Positions 35,433 through 44,282 of a DNA stretch of 64,000 nucleotides are shown here, one piece after another (position 1 is the stretch's first letter; each line of letters starts with the position of its first letter). The position numbers and the translations under genes were made by a program. The notes under the pieces were generated by a model. The model ran no database searches, had not been told where the DNA came from, and saw nothing but the letters and a program-made list of their open reading frames with translations. Location of the stretch: assembly GCF_037201815.1 (NCBI RefSeq), contig NZ_CP147407.1:3976723-4040722 (forward strand), read 5' to 3'. The stretch comes from Metabacillus sp. FJAT-52054 (GTDB lineage: Bacteria; Bacillota; Bacilli; Bacillales; Bacillaceae).

Positions 35433-36810
35433 AAACTTCGCCCCTCTTCTTCATAGTCTGGGTTACATAGTAGCTTCCGTAGCAAAACAGGATAAAGGGA
35501 ATGCCGCAATAAAGGGCAATCCTCTGTGTCGGATCAAAGGCGATTCCGATCAGTGACGCGAGACAAAGGACGAAAGATGCAATCGGCACGAATGGATAAA
35601 ACGGTGTCCGGTATCCCAAGTCCTCTACCGATTTCCCCTGCCTGATATATTGCCTTCTAAAGAAAAACTGAGACGCGCTGATGCTCATCCAAACTGCCAC
35701 GACAGCAAGACCAGAAATTGAAACAAGGACGATGTAGACCGTGTCCGGTGCAATGACACTTGACAGCAGGGCCAAGCCGCCTCCGGCCATACTGAGAAGA
35801 AGCGCATTTAACGGCACGCCGCGCTTCGTTACTTTTGCAAAAACAGGGGAGATCGTTTTCTTATCCGCGAGGGACCAGAGCATTCTGGACGCCGCATACA
35901 AACCAGAGTTGGCGGCGGATAAAATGGCGGTCAGGATAACAAAATTCATCACATCCGCAGCATAAGGAATTCCGATTCTCTCGAAAACCGCCACAAACGG
36001 GCTTTTCAGCACACCGGCATCCGAGGAAGGCAGCAGCGCAGACAGGACAACAATCGTTCCAACGAAAAAAATAATCAATCGCCACACCGTTGTCCGAATC
36101 GCCTTAGGTATGGTTTTTTCCGGATTCGCCGTTTCTCCGGCAGCGATGCCGATCAGTTCTGTCCCCGAATAGGCAAAATTCACAGCAAGCATCGTCATCA
36201 GAACGGCAAACGCTCCATTCGGGAACAAGCCTTCATTTGTGAAGTTTGACAGAAAAGGCGCAGGTTCAGAATCAGCCAGAGGAAGAATCCCGATAACGGC
36301 AGCTCCACCCAAGATGATGAAGATTACGATGGCTGCCACCTTCACAGAAGAAAACCAGAACTCTGATTCTGCAAAAAATTTAACGGTCACAGCATTTAAT
36401 ACAAGGATCAAAACCGCAAACAGCGCACTCCAGATCCAAACATTAACGGATGGAAACCACCGCTGCATCAGCAGTCCGGCCGCCGTAAACTCCGATCCGA
36501 GTGCAACCGTCCACGTCAGCCAGTACAGCCAGGCAACCGTGTACCCTGTTGCAGGCCCAATGTATTTAGCAGCGTAGCTGTGAAAAGCCCCTGTTTCAGG
36601 CATATGTACCGATAGCTCTCCCAGACAAAGCATAACAAGGTAAACGACCACCGCACCGACAAGGTAGGAAAGCAGTGTGCCTAATGGCCCTGCTTGCTGA
36701 ATGGTGTAGCCTGTACTCAGGAATAATCCGGTCCCAATTACACCTCCGAGTGAAAGCATAATAAGATGTCTTGATTGCATTTTCCGCTGAAATCCAGTCT
36801 CTCTCTCCAT
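35407..36810 (-). CDS. mmuP: S-methylmethionine permease (MmuP-like)
   Basis: 467-residue, 12-helix permease of the amino-acid transporter (APC) family with the start QRKMQSRHLIMLSLGGVIGT and loop ELIGIAAGETANPEKT. The substrate is inferred from context: it overlaps mmuM and lies behind a SAM-I riboswitch, as expected for uptake of S-methylmethionine used to make methionine. ATG 36810 after AAAGGAGAG is chosen rather than the more upstream in-frame start. Confidence 0.82.
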   Translation of the reverse strand: MERETGFQRKMQSRHLIMLSLGGVIGTGLFLSTGYTIQQAGPLGTLLSYLVGAVVVYLVMLCLGELSVHMPETGAFHSYAAKYIGPATGYTVAWLYWLTWTVALGSEFTAAGLLMQRWFPSVNVWIWSALFAVLILVLNAVTVKFFAESEFWFSSVKVAAIVIFIILGGAAVIGILPLADSEPAPFLSNFTNEGLFPNGAFAVLMTMLAVNFAYSGTELIGIAAGETANPEKTIPKAIRTTVWRLIIFFVGTIVVLSALLPSSDAGVLKSPFVAVFERIGIPYAADVMNFVILTAILSAANSGLYAASRMLWSLADKKTISPVFAKVTKRGVPLNALLLSMAGGGLALLSSVIAPDTVYIVLVSISGLAVVAVWMSISASQFFFRRQYIRQGKSVEDLGYRTPFYPFVPIASFVLCLASLIGIAFDPTQRIALYCGIPFILFCYGSYYVTQTMKKRGEVYAEKTQSN

Positions 36811-36845
36811 CTTGACTCTCCTTTGTTCCACACCCAGAAAAATGA

Positions 36846-36873
36846 AAAACGCACCCTTTTCGCAAAGAGTGCG
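36846..36873 (-). terminator. Riboswitch-controlled terminator
   Basis: Stem CGCACTCTTT/AAAGGGTGCG on the minus strand followed by TTTTTCATTTTT. It is positioned after the SAM-I aptamer and before the mmuP start. Confidence 0.85.
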
Positions 36874-36893
36874 TGACTGACAAATAAAAGAAC

Positions 36894-36998
36894 AAGCTTA
36901 TCTATCAGGCTATTCACCCGCTGGAATTAGCACAGTGTCTGTACAGACCTGCTGCTGAGGCTTCAAAGGGCCAGTCCCTCCACCTCTCTGGATAAGAA
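36894..36998 (-). ncRNA. SAM-I (S-box) riboswitch
   Basis: On the minus strand the P1 helix is CTTATC (from 36996-36991) paired with GATAAG (36902-36897). Typical S-box conserved blocks are present: AGAGGTGGAGGGACTGGCCC, GAAGCCTCAGCA, GTGCTAATTCCA, and GGGTGAATAGCC. A terminator follows, so high SAM should stop transcription of mmuP-mmuM. Confidence 0.93.
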
Positions 36999-37137
36999 AT
37001 TATTTTTTTATAACACTATCAATCTATCAGAAAATTGTCAACATTTCTTCAAAAATAGGTACGAACGGGGAACAGATTGCCTTTTTAGATTCTTTTCAAA
37101 AACTCCAACTTCAATTTCGTCGCACCAAACCTGTACG

Positions 37138-37175
37138 ATAAAAGCCGGTCTTCCTTCCCCAGGAAAACCGGCTTT
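37138..37175 (-). terminator. Terminator of the TetR operon
   Basis: Stem AAAGCCGGT/ACCGGCTTT with extra pairing TTCCT/AGGAA, T-rich on both strands, next to the TetR stop. Confidence 0.8.
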
Positions 37176-37176
37176 C

Positions 37177-37755
37177 TTATTTTATAATTCCGGAAAGAAT
37201 CAAATCCCAAACCATTCTAAATTCCGCATCTATATCCGGGGAGGCCCATTCTTTTGCGTGTGCCGGATGATGAAATTTAGCTGTAGCGATGAAGATGCCT
37301 TTAGCAGCTGTCTCAGGATCAGCGGATTTGAACTCGCCATTTGCCATTCCTTCTTTAACAATCGGAATGATCTGGCCAACCAATTCACTAATATGAGCGG
37401 TTATCACATCTACTGACTCTTCAGCTAGAGAAGTGTACATGCTAAACAGCTCAGGATCTTCCTTTACGAGTGAGTGCTTAATGCCAATCAATGTTTCCAC
37501 CCACAAAAGGAGCCGTTCCGTTGATGAGCATTCTTTCTTGAAAACTTTCTTCAGGGGCTGAATGATGCTGTGGAGCCACCTCTCAGCCACCGCTTCCCTC
37601 AGCGAAGCTTTGCTTGGATAATGGCGGTATATCGTTCCGTGGCTAATATTCAAGGCCCGGGCTACATCTACCACGCTTGTTTTCTCTGGTCCAAAACGGC
37701 GCAGCACTTGTTCCGCCGCATCCAGGATTTCTTCTTTTGTTAATTGCTCTGCCAT
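37177..37755 (-). CDS. TetR-family repressor
   Basis: 192-residue TetR-type regulator. The DNA-binding domain is residues 1-50 (EEILDAAEQVLRRFGPEKTS, then VARALNISHGTIYRHYPSKA). The remaining helical domain binds an unknown ligand. It begins 3 bases after the aldo-keto reductase gene, in one operon, and a perfect 16-bp palindrome at 38781-38820 upstream of the operon is its likely operator. Confidence 0.85.
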   Translation of the reverse strand: MAEQLTKEEILDAAEQVLRRFGPEKTSVVDVARALNISHGTIYRHYPSKASLREAVAERWLHSIIQPLKKVFKKECSSTERLLLWVETLIGIKHSLVKEDPELFSMYTSLAEESVDVITAHISELVGQIIPIVKEGMANGEFKSADPETAAKGIFIATAKFHHPAHAKEWASPDIDAEFRMVWDLILSGIIK

Positions 37756-37758
37756 TCT

Positions 37759-38733
37759 TTATTCGACTCCCAGCATTCCCATTTGTTCAGCTGCATAGCG
37801 TGTCCCGGCTACCGCTTCAGCAGGAACCGCCTCTTCAATTCTGGCCAGATCCGCTTCAGTGAGCTCAAGATTCAAGGCACCAAATGCATCTTGAAGCTGG
37901 GAACGTTTTCGGGCACCGATCAGCGGAATAACATCCTCGCCTTTAGAAAGAACCCATGCGATCGCAAGCTGTGCGACATTTGCTTGTTTTTCTTCGGCAA
38001 TTTCACGCAGTTTTTCTACAAGAGCCAGGTTCTTGTCCAGATTTTCTCCCATAAAGCGCGGAGCAAAAGAACGGAAATCTGGAGCGCCTTGACGATCCTT
38101 GGACCACTTGCCGCTCAGCAATCCCCGGGATAAAACACCGTAAGCAGACAAGCTGATTCCAAGCTCCCTTATAGTCGGGAGGATTTCTTTCTCAATTCCG
38201 CGGCTGAATAAAGAATATTCGATTTGAAGCCAGCTGATCGGATGAACCTTGTGTGCCCGGCGTATAGTTGCAGCATTTGCCTCTGAAAGGCCGATGTGCT
38301 TCACATATCCGGCTTTGACCATATCTGCCATTGCGCCTATGGTCTCTTCAATCGGCACATTCGGATCAACCCGTGCAGGCTGGTATAAATCAATGTAATC
38401 CGTACCAAGCTTCTGAAGGGTCTGTGCTAAATTATTTTTCATTGCCTCAGGCCGGTTATTCATCCCGATCCAGCCGCCATCCGGAGATCTGAGCACTCCC
38501 GTTTTTACTGCGATGAATGCATTCTCCCGCTTCTTCCCCTGTAAAGCCTCCCGGAGCAAAAGCTCATTATGGCCGGTTCCATAAAAGTCTCCTGTATCCA
38601 AAAGGGTTATTCCTTTTTCTAATGCTTCATGAATTGTCGCAATGCTTTCGTTTCTGTCCGCTGCACCGTAAAGATCCGACATGCCCATTAATCCTAAACC
38701 GATTTTCGATGCACCAATTTTTATATTTTCCAT
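37759..38733 (-). CDS. Aldo-keto reductase
   Basis: 324-residue NADPH-dependent oxidoreductase with the TIM-barrel aldo-keto reductase pattern: IGLGLMGMSDLYG, catalytic LLDTGDFYGTG (Asp, Tyr) and Lys in FIAVKTG. The canonical His is replaced, since the motif reads DLYQPARVDP, which is common in the AKR13-like group. The last part IPLIGARKRSQLQDAFGAL binds cofactor. ATG 38733 after GGGAGG is chosen over an upstream in-frame start that lies in the operator region. It is coupled to the downstream TetR gene and is probably induced by an electrophilic carbonyl compound (inference). Confidence 0.85.
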   Translation of the reverse strand: MENIKIGASKIGLGLMGMSDLYGAADRNESIATIHEALEKGITLLDTGDFYGTGHNELLLREALQGKKRENAFIAVKTGVLRSPDGGWIGMNNRPEAMKNNLAQTLQKLGTDYIDLYQPARVDPNVPIEETIGAMADMVKAGYVKHIGLSEANAATIRRAHKVHPISWLQIEYSLFSRGIEKEILPTIRELGISLSAYGVLSRGLLSGKWSKDRQGAPDFRSFAPRFMGENLDKNLALVEKLREIAEEKQANVAQLAIAWVLSKGEDVIPLIGARKRSQLQDAFGALNLELTEADLARIEEAVPAEAVAGTRYAAEQMGMLGVE

Positions 38734-38780
38734 TTTGAGACCTCCCATTTGTTTGTTTATAGTGTCATCATAACAAAACA

Positions 38781-38820
38781 AAAAACGAATGACAAATATT
38801 ATTTTTTGTCATTCGTTTTT
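38781..38820. promoter_or_regulatory. Perfect 16-bp-arm palindrome, likely TetR operator
   Basis: Arms AAAAACGAATGACAAA and TTTGTCATTCGTTTTT with an 8-base AT spacer, 48 bases upstream of the reductase start. It could instead act as a terminator hairpin on either strand, but no gene ends close by. Confidence 0.55.
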
Positions 38821-38980
38821 ACATCAATGTTCTAAGCACCAGACCTAATCAAATCTTTCCATAAAGAACATTTAAAAGATTACCTAAAAACAAATCGGGG
38901 TAATTGGCATTTACAGGATGAAAAAAGCAGCGTGTTTAGAAATTTCGGGTTCATCCGAATTTTTGCTTGGAGGGATAATC

Positions 38981-39817
38981 ATGGCAATGCTAACTGTTGG
39001 TAATGAAAACGATGCACCAATTGAAACTTATTATGAAGATCAAGGAACGGGGAAACCTGTCGTACTGATTCACGGATGGCCGCTTAGCGGGCGTTCTTGG
39101 GAAAAGCAGGTGCCTGCTTTAATTGATGCAGGCTATCGAGTCATTACATATGACCGCAGAGGATTTGGAAAATCCTCGCAGCCTTATAGCGGCTATGAAT
39201 ATGATACATTCGCAGCCGATCTGAACAAATTGCTTGAGCACTTAGACCTTCGTGAAGCGGCACTTGTCGGTTTTTCAATGGGCGGCGGAGAAGTAGCACG
39301 CTATATAAGCACATACGGAACAGAACGGGTGAGCAAAGCGGTTTTCGCCGCAGCCGTCCCTCCTTATCTGTACAAGGCATCGGATAACCCCGATGGAGGT
39401 CTTGATGATGGGGCAATTGAAGAGTTCCAAAACGGAGTAAAGGGAGACCGGATCGCGTTTCTTGATACGTTTACTCACAACTTCTTTGCAGCCGGAGACA
39501 AGACAGACCTTGTCAGCGAGCCGTTCCGTCTCTATAACCGGGATATTGCAGCAATGGCGTCTCCAAAAGGCACCCTTGACTGTATCGCAGCGTTCGCTAA
39601 AACCGATTTTCGGGGCGACTTGGAGAAAATAACCGTCCCAACACTCATCATTCATGGGGATTCAGACGGGACTGTACCGTTTGAAGTGAGCGGCAAGCGT
39701 ACCCATGAAACGATTCCAGGAAGTGAGCTTGTTGTGATTGAAGGCGCTCCTCATGGCTTCAACGCTACGCATGCCGAGGAATTTAACCGGGGTTTAATCA
39801 ACTTCCTCAATTCTTAA
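38981..39817 (+). CDS. Alpha/beta hydrolase, chloroperoxidase-like
   Basis: 278-residue hydrolase of the non-heme chloroperoxidase/esterase type. Motifs are VVLIHGWPLSGRSWEKQ, YDRRGFGKSS, nucleophile GFSMGGGE, acid Asp in HGDSDGTVP and His in GAPHGFN. These enzymes hydrolyse esters and can perform perhydrolysis in vitro; the real substrate is unknown. ATG 38981 has GGAGGG upstream. It is divergent from the TetR/reductase operon. Confidence 0.87.
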   Translation: MAMLTVGNENDAPIETYYEDQGTGKPVVLIHGWPLSGRSWEKQVPALIDAGYRVITYDRRGFGKSSQPYSGYEYDTFAADLNKLLEHLDLREAALVGFSMGGGEVARYISTYGTERVSKAVFAAAVPPYLYKASDNPDGGLDDGAIEEFQNGVKGDRIAFLDTFTHNFFAAGDKTDLVSEPFRLYNRDIAAMASPKGTLDCIAAFAKTDFRGDLEKITVPTLIIHGDSDGTVPFEVSGKRTHETIPGSELVVIEGAPHGFNATHAEEFNRGLINFLNS

Positions 39818-39840
39818 AATGAATAGCAATAATGAGCCAA

Positions 39841-39873
39841 AAAACCAGTTTGATTGGCAAACTGGTTTTTTTC
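39841..39873 (+). terminator. Terminator of the hydrolase gene
   Basis: Stem AAAACCAGTTTG/CAAACTGGTTTT with loop ATTGG and a T-run. Confidence 0.85.
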
Positions 39874-39950
39874 TTTGCTGTTTTCCATATCCACGCTCCT
39901 CTGTCTTAAGCTATAGTCAAAAGAGATCATCACGAACAAGGAGGAGCAGG

Positions 39951-40859
39951 ATGAACGAAACACCTGTATTGCAAATCGAAAATGTCAGTAAGAGGATTAA
40001 GCATCACCAAATCCTTTCAAACGTCAGCCTGACCGTGAAAAAAGGTGAAATTCTCGGTTTGCTGGGCCCAAACGGCTCCGGTAAAACGACCATGATCCGA
40101 TCCGTTCTCGGACTTGTTTCCTTAAACGCCGGGGAAATATCCATCGGCGGCTATTCCATAAAAAAGGACTTTGAGAAAGCCGTCAGCCTCGCTGGTGCCA
40201 TTGTAGAGAATCCGGAGTTTTACAATTATATGAGCGGTTATTATAACCTCGTTCATTTTGCAAACATGAGCGACCCAATCGGGAGAGGCAGAATTGCGGA
40301 AGTCGTAGATTTGGTGGGATTGGGAGAGCGAATTCATGATCCGGTCCGCACCTATTCGTTAGGCATGCGGCAGCGGCTTGGTATTGCGCAGGCGGTCCTC
40401 CATAAACCGCAGCTGCTGCTATTGGATGAACCAACAAATGGTCTAGATCCATCCGGTATACGGGAACTTCGCGAATACCTGAAAAATCTGCGGGACAAAG
40501 AGAATGTAGCCATTGTCATTTCCACTCATCTGCTAAAAGAAGTAGAAGACATGTGTGACAGAGTGGCGATAATCAAAAAAGGCGAGATTCTGTCCGTTCA
40601 AAATGTTCGATATGAGGCTAGCGATTTGCCAATTCGTGTCCTATTCGAGGTAAATCAACCTCTTGAGGCGGAGGAAGCAGCAAAAGCCTACTCTCCAGCA
40701 CCTGTGCCCGGCGGTCTGGAATTCCTCGTGAGGCGAGAGGAAATTCCGCTCATCAACAGGACACTCACAGAAAACGGAATTGACGTCTTCGCCATCCATC
40801 CAAAACGCAAAAACTTAGAGGAATCATTCCTCGAGCTTATAGAGGAGGCAACGGAATGA
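39951..40859 (+). CDS. ABC transporter ATP-binding protein
   Basis: 302-residue ATPase of an ABC-2 type transporter. Walker A GLLGPNGSGKTT, Q-loop near VENPEF, signature YSLGMRQRLG, Walker B LLLLDEP and switch His in STHLL are intact. The C-terminal 80 residues are the usual extension of BcrA/YxlF-like ATPases. ATG 39951 has AAGGAGGAG upstream; the frame further upstream crosses the previous terminator. The next gene overlaps by 4 bases and encodes the permease. Substrate unknown (antimicrobial peptide or lipid export are common for this type). Confidence 0.88.
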   Translation: MNETPVLQIENVSKRIKHHQILSNVSLTVKKGEILGLLGPNGSGKTTMIRSVLGLVSLNAGEISIGGYSIKKDFEKAVSLAGAIVENPEFYNYMSGYYNLVHFANMSDPIGRGRIAEVVDLVGLGERIHDPVRTYSLGMRQRLGIAQAVLHKPQLLLLDEPTNGLDPSGIRELREYLKNLRDKENVAIVISTHLLKEVEDMCDRVAIIKKGEILSVQNVRYEASDLPIRVLFEVNQPLEAEEAAKAYSPAPVPGGLEFLVRREEIPLINRTLTENGIDVFAIHPKRKNLEESFLELIEEATE

Positions 40860-41623
40860 TCCGGCTGTTAAAAAACGAACATATGAAAATCTTTTTGAAA
40901 AAAGGAAGCTGGGCACTGGCGATCGGACTCGCTGTGATCTGCTTCGTCATGGCTCTATTTATGAAGAAAATGCTGGCTGGTGCGGGAGTAGAGGAGAATT
41001 ATCTCGGATTCCTATCGTTCAGCACCGGTTTTTTAGGTATGCTCCCTTTTTTCACCGTCGCAATTGCCGGCGCCATCGTAGCGAGCGAATTTGAACGGGG
41101 AACGATTAAATTTTTATTGATTAGAAAAGCGACCCGTTCAAAGGTTCTTCTTTCTAAGTACATAACAACGGTTCTTTTCAGTGTTTATATCGTTCTATTG
41201 TATTTTTTTCTATCTGTCTTTCTCGGAATGCTCTTATTCGGGTTTCAAAACGCCGCAGAAAGCGGTCCGCTCTTAACAACTGCTTTAATCGATTACGGTG
41301 ACTGTCTGATTGAAACGATCATTACGGCGACTTTTGCCTTTATGCTCTCAGCCGTTTTCAGAAGCACGGTCCTTTCTGTAGGATTGACTTTCATTATCCT
41401 TCTTGCAGCCAAAAGCGCTGTTCAGCTACTTGCCCATTACGATGTGGCGTGGGGGCGGTTTTTGCTGTTTTCCAATACGGGTTTCGGTCAATATGCAAGA
41501 GGAAATGTACCGCTATTTGAAGGCATGAGCCCCTTATTCACCCTATTGGTATTGCTGTTTCATTTTATATCTTTTCTTGGCTTGGCTTGGGCTGCTTTTG
41601 TGAAAAGGGATGTAGCGAATTAA
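40856..41623 (+). CDS. ABC-2 type transporter permease
   Basis: 255-residue permease with six membrane helices, starting LLKNEHMKIFLKKGSWALAI. The conserved stretch EFERGTIKFLLIRKATRSKV after helix 2 is typical of the BcrB/YxlG-like family. Coupled by an ATGA overlap with the ATPase gene. Two copies would pair with an ATPase dimer in the cytoplasmic membrane. Confidence 0.85.
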   Translation: MIRLLKNEHMKIFLKKGSWALAIGLAVICFVMALFMKKMLAGAGVEENYLGFLSFSTGFLGMLPFFTVAIAGAIVASEFERGTIKFLLIRKATRSKVLLSKYITTVLFSVYIVLLYFFLSVFLGMLLFGFQNAAESGPLLTTALIDYGDCLIETIITATFAFMLSAVFRSTVLSVGLTFIILLAAKSAVQLLAHYDVAWGRFLLFSNTGFGQYARGNVPLFEGMSPLFTLLVLLFHFISFLGLAWAAFVKRDVAN

Positions 41624-41705
41624 TATGTATGATAGCCCTTTCAAAAAATATTTTCAGGTTATTTACGAATTGGGATAATTAGAGTACACTAGGTTCAGAT
41701 GTTAA

Positions 41706-41727
41706 TTGATAATGAGTATCATTATTA
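41706..41727 (+). promoter_or_regulatory. Fur-like box upstream of feoAB
   Basis: TGATAATGAGTATCA at 41707-41721 matches the 7-1-7 consensus TGATAATNATTATCA with one mismatch. It is 20 bases before feoA. Iron repression by Fur is the inference. Confidence 0.75.
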
Positions 41728-41741
41728 TGAGGTGAACCACG

Positions 41742-41972
41742 ATGAACCTAAACCAAATTCAACAGAATGAAACATTTAAAATACAGGATTTAACCGAGCT
41801 CCATCCATTTGTTAAACGCCGTTTGAAGGATCTGGGCGTTTACGAAGGAAAAGAGGTCAAAGTGATCCGCTATTGTCCGCTTGGAGGGCCATGCCTATTG
41901 GAGTGCTCCGGACAAAGGGTCGGCATTCGCAGAAAGGACACGTTCTGCATTAAAGGGGCTCGTCTTTCATGA
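41742..41972 (+). CDS. feoA: Ferrous iron transport protein FeoA
   Basis: 76-residue SH3-like cytosolic protein that accompanies FeoB. The typical pattern is seen: FVKRRLKDLGVYEGKEVKVI and CPLGGPCLLECSGQRVGIRR. RBS GAGGTG precedes ATG 41742. It overlaps feoB by 4 bases and is preceded by a Fur-like box. Confidence 0.92.
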   Translation: MNLNQIQQNETFKIQDLTELHPFVKRRLKDLGVYEGKEVKVIRYCPLGGPCLLECSGQRVGIRRKDTFCIKGARLS

Positions 41973-43960
41973 ATACGGCACTGTTTGGCAATCCGAATAC
42001 AGGAAAAACCTCTTTATTCAATCAAATCACCGGTTCTTACGAATATGTAGGAAACTGGAGCGGCGTAACGGTTGATAAAAAGGTCGGCAAGATTAAAGAC
42101 TCCATGCAATCTTTGATTGACTTGCCCGGTGTCTATTCCCTTAATCCTCTTTCCAATGATGAGAGAGTCGCATCCATTGCTCTTCTTCAGGAGGAAGCGC
42201 AGCAAATTCTCAATATCGTCAACGCCAATCAGCTCGAAAGAAGCCTTTATTTAACGATTGAGCTTTTAGAAACGAATCTTCCTCAAGTCGTGGTATTGAA
42301 TATGATGGACCTAGCTGAAAAGCGCGGCATATCCATTCATTTAGAGCGTCTCGGTGAACTGCTTGGTGTGAAGAGCTATTCAGCTGTTGCCCGCAAAGGA
42401 CATGGCTGTGAAGAGATTACCCAGCTGTTTAAAAACGAGCCGCTTCATTCGTCTGCTCCCTTTATGATTTCCTACCATCCAATCATTGAAGCGGCTATTG
42501 CACGCATGCTTACTGAAATAGGTGAAGAAGGAAACATGAAAAAGCGCTGGGTCGCGGTTCAATATCTGATGAACAATGAACTCATTCAGCTGGAAATGAA
42601 CAAGAAGTTTCCGGGACTCAGCCGAATAAAGGAAGAAGCTGAGGAACAGCTTTTCAAAGCAGCAGGCCATTCTGCGGAAGATGATATGTACAAAACAAGA
42701 AATGCCTTTATCACCCAATTGGTTGAGCAGGTGACCGAACAGCAGGGTCAGCGCGAAAGCCTTCCTTTGACCGCCTGGATAGACAAAATTGCGATTCATC
42801 CAGTTTTGGGCATTCCCTTTTTCCTTCTCATCCTGTTTGCGGTTTTCCAGCTGACGTTTGATTGGCTTGGAACCCCCATCTCCGATATGCTGGATTCCTT
42901 TTTCACAGGTCCTTTAACCAGTGGAGCTCAGCTGCTATTGAACAGCATCGGTGCCACACCGTTCATCAAGGCTGTTGTCCTTGATGGAATTATTGCGGGT
43001 GTAGGCGGCGTTCTCGTATTCGTCCCGCAAATCTTTATTCTGTTTTTCTTTATTTCCTTATTGGAGGATTCCGGATATATGGCCCGGGTTGCTGTTGTGA
43101 TGGACCGCCTGATGGAATACATCGGACTGAACGGAAAAGCGTTCATCCCTCTTGTCATCGGTTTCGGATGCAATGTTCCGTCCATTATGGCAGCGAGAAC
43201 GATTGAACAGCCAAGGGAACGATTGCTGACCATTCTCGTGTCGCCGTTCATGTCCTGTTCGGCAAGACTATCCGTATACGCTCTGTTTGCGGCAGCCTTT
43301 TTTGAGAAAAACCAGGCACTGATCGTCCTTTCCCTGTACGTTCTCGGGATCGTAGTCGCAATGATCGTCGCAAAAATTCTTTCGCTTTTCCTGAAAAATG
43401 AAAAATCCTATTTTGTTATGGAGCTGCCTCCATATAACGCTCCGCAAATGCGGCAGCTGCTGAAAAGTACATGGGACAAAGGAAAAGGGTTTGTGCGAAA
43501 AGCAGGAACGTTCATTTTGGGAGGAACCGTCTTTATTTGGCTGTTTTCTTACCTTGGACCTGGAGGAGCAGACGTTCCAATCGACGAAAGCTTTATGGCG
43601 ATTGCGAGTGGCGCTGTAGCTCCTATTTTCGCTCCGCTTGGATTTGCAACCTGGCAGGCGGTTTCTGCGCTCATTACCGGCTTCCTTGCGAAGGAAGTGG
43701 TCGTGGCAACCATGAATATCCTGTATCACGTACCGGATGGACAAACGATGGCAGGGCTTTTGCCAAACTATTTCACACCGCTCTCAGCCTATACATTCCT
43801 TGTGTTTATTCTGCTGTACACACCATGCCTGGCAACAGTCGCCATCATGAAAAAAGAAACGGGCAGCACAAAGATCACACTGTTCTCGATTGGCTATTCG
43901 TTTGCCATCGCCTATATCGTGGCCCTTGCGGTTTATAAAGCAGGGCAATTTATCGTATAA
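41969..43960 (+). CDS. feoB: Ferrous iron transporter FeoB
   Basis: 663-residue membrane GTPase for Fe2+ uptake. The N-terminal G domain has G1 GNPNTGKTSLFNQ, G3 DLPGVYSL and G4 VVLNMMDLAE, followed by a helical GDI domain. The membrane part has the two Gate motifs with conserved Cys (IGFGCNVPSIMAART and the later repeat). It is translated from an ATGA overlap with feoA and followed 15 bases later by a small Cys-rich membrane protein. All three form one Fur-type operon. Confidence 0.95.
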   Translation: MNTALFGNPNTGKTSLFNQITGSYEYVGNWSGVTVDKKVGKIKDSMQSLIDLPGVYSLNPLSNDERVASIALLQEEAQQILNIVNANQLERSLYLTIELLETNLPQVVVLNMMDLAEKRGISIHLERLGELLGVKSYSAVARKGHGCEEITQLFKNEPLHSSAPFMISYHPIIEAAIARMLTEIGEEGNMKKRWVAVQYLMNNELIQLEMNKKFPGLSRIKEEAEEQLFKAAGHSAEDDMYKTRNAFITQLVEQVTEQQGQRESLPLTAWIDKIAIHPVLGIPFFLLILFAVFQLTFDWLGTPISDMLDSFFTGPLTSGAQLLLNSIGATPFIKAVVLDGIIAGVGGVLVFVPQIFILFFFISLLEDSGYMARVAVVMDRLMEYIGLNGKAFIPLVIGFGCNVPSIMAARTIEQPRERLLTILVSPFMSCSARLSVYALFAAAFFEKNQALIVLSLYVLGIVVAMIVAKILSLFLKNEKSYFVMELPPYNAPQMRQLLKSTWDKGKGFVRKAGTFILGGTVFIWLFSYLGPGGADVPIDESFMAIASGAVAPIFAPLGFATWQAVSALITGFLAKEVVVATMNILYHVPDGQTMAGLLPNYFTPLSAYTFLVFILLYTPCLATVAIMKKETGSTKITLFSIGYSFAIAYIVALAVYKAGQFIV

Positions 43961-43975
43961 GAGGAGGTTTCCGAT

Positions 43976-44164
43976 ATGATCGCAAGCATCATCTTAGGAC
44001 TGCTCATTTTTGGATACGCCACATGGATGGTTGTCTCCTTTTTCAAAAAAAGCCGCCAGGGAAAATGCGGCACATGCGCTTTAAATAAATCCTGCAAATC
44101 CGGCTGCTCGATTGTGACGGCAGAGGAACGCGGAGATTTGCTGAAGCATTCCAACGGAGGATGA
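43976..44164 (+). CDS. FeoB-associated Cys-rich membrane protein
   Basis: 62-residue protein with one N-terminal membrane helix (IASIILGLLIFGYATWMVVS) and a cytosolic four-cysteine cluster (GKCGTCALNKSCKSGC). This layout is that of the small FeoC-like proteins next to feoB in Firmicutes, thought to modulate FeoB or carry iron. RBS AGGAGG before ATG 43976. Confidence 0.85.
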   Translation: MIASIILGLLIFGYATWMVVSFFKKSRQGKCGTCALNKSCKSGCSIVTAEERGDLLKHSNGG

Positions 44165-44244
44165 ACATAAAGAAATAGAATATATAAAGGTTGTTTAAGA
44201 AGGAATTATTTAAGTTAGTAATGTCCATATAATAGATTAATAGT

Positions 44245-44278
44245 AAAAAAGGAAAGTAACTTGTTACTTTCCTTTTTT
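44245..44278. terminator. Bidirectional terminator between feo operon and a convergent gene
   Basis: Stem AAAAAAGGAAAGTAAC/GTTACTTTCCTTTTTT, two-base loop; T-runs on both strands. Confidence 0.88.
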
Positions 44279-44282
44279 ACGT

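Noticed and set aside
38781..38820. Palindrome considered as a simple terminator
   Set aside because: No gene ends within 150 bases on either strand; placement before the reductase start favours an operator, though not proven.
42928..43744. Long minus-strand frames opposite feoB
   Set aside because: They are shadows of feoB, a well-supported gene; no RBS or family pattern.
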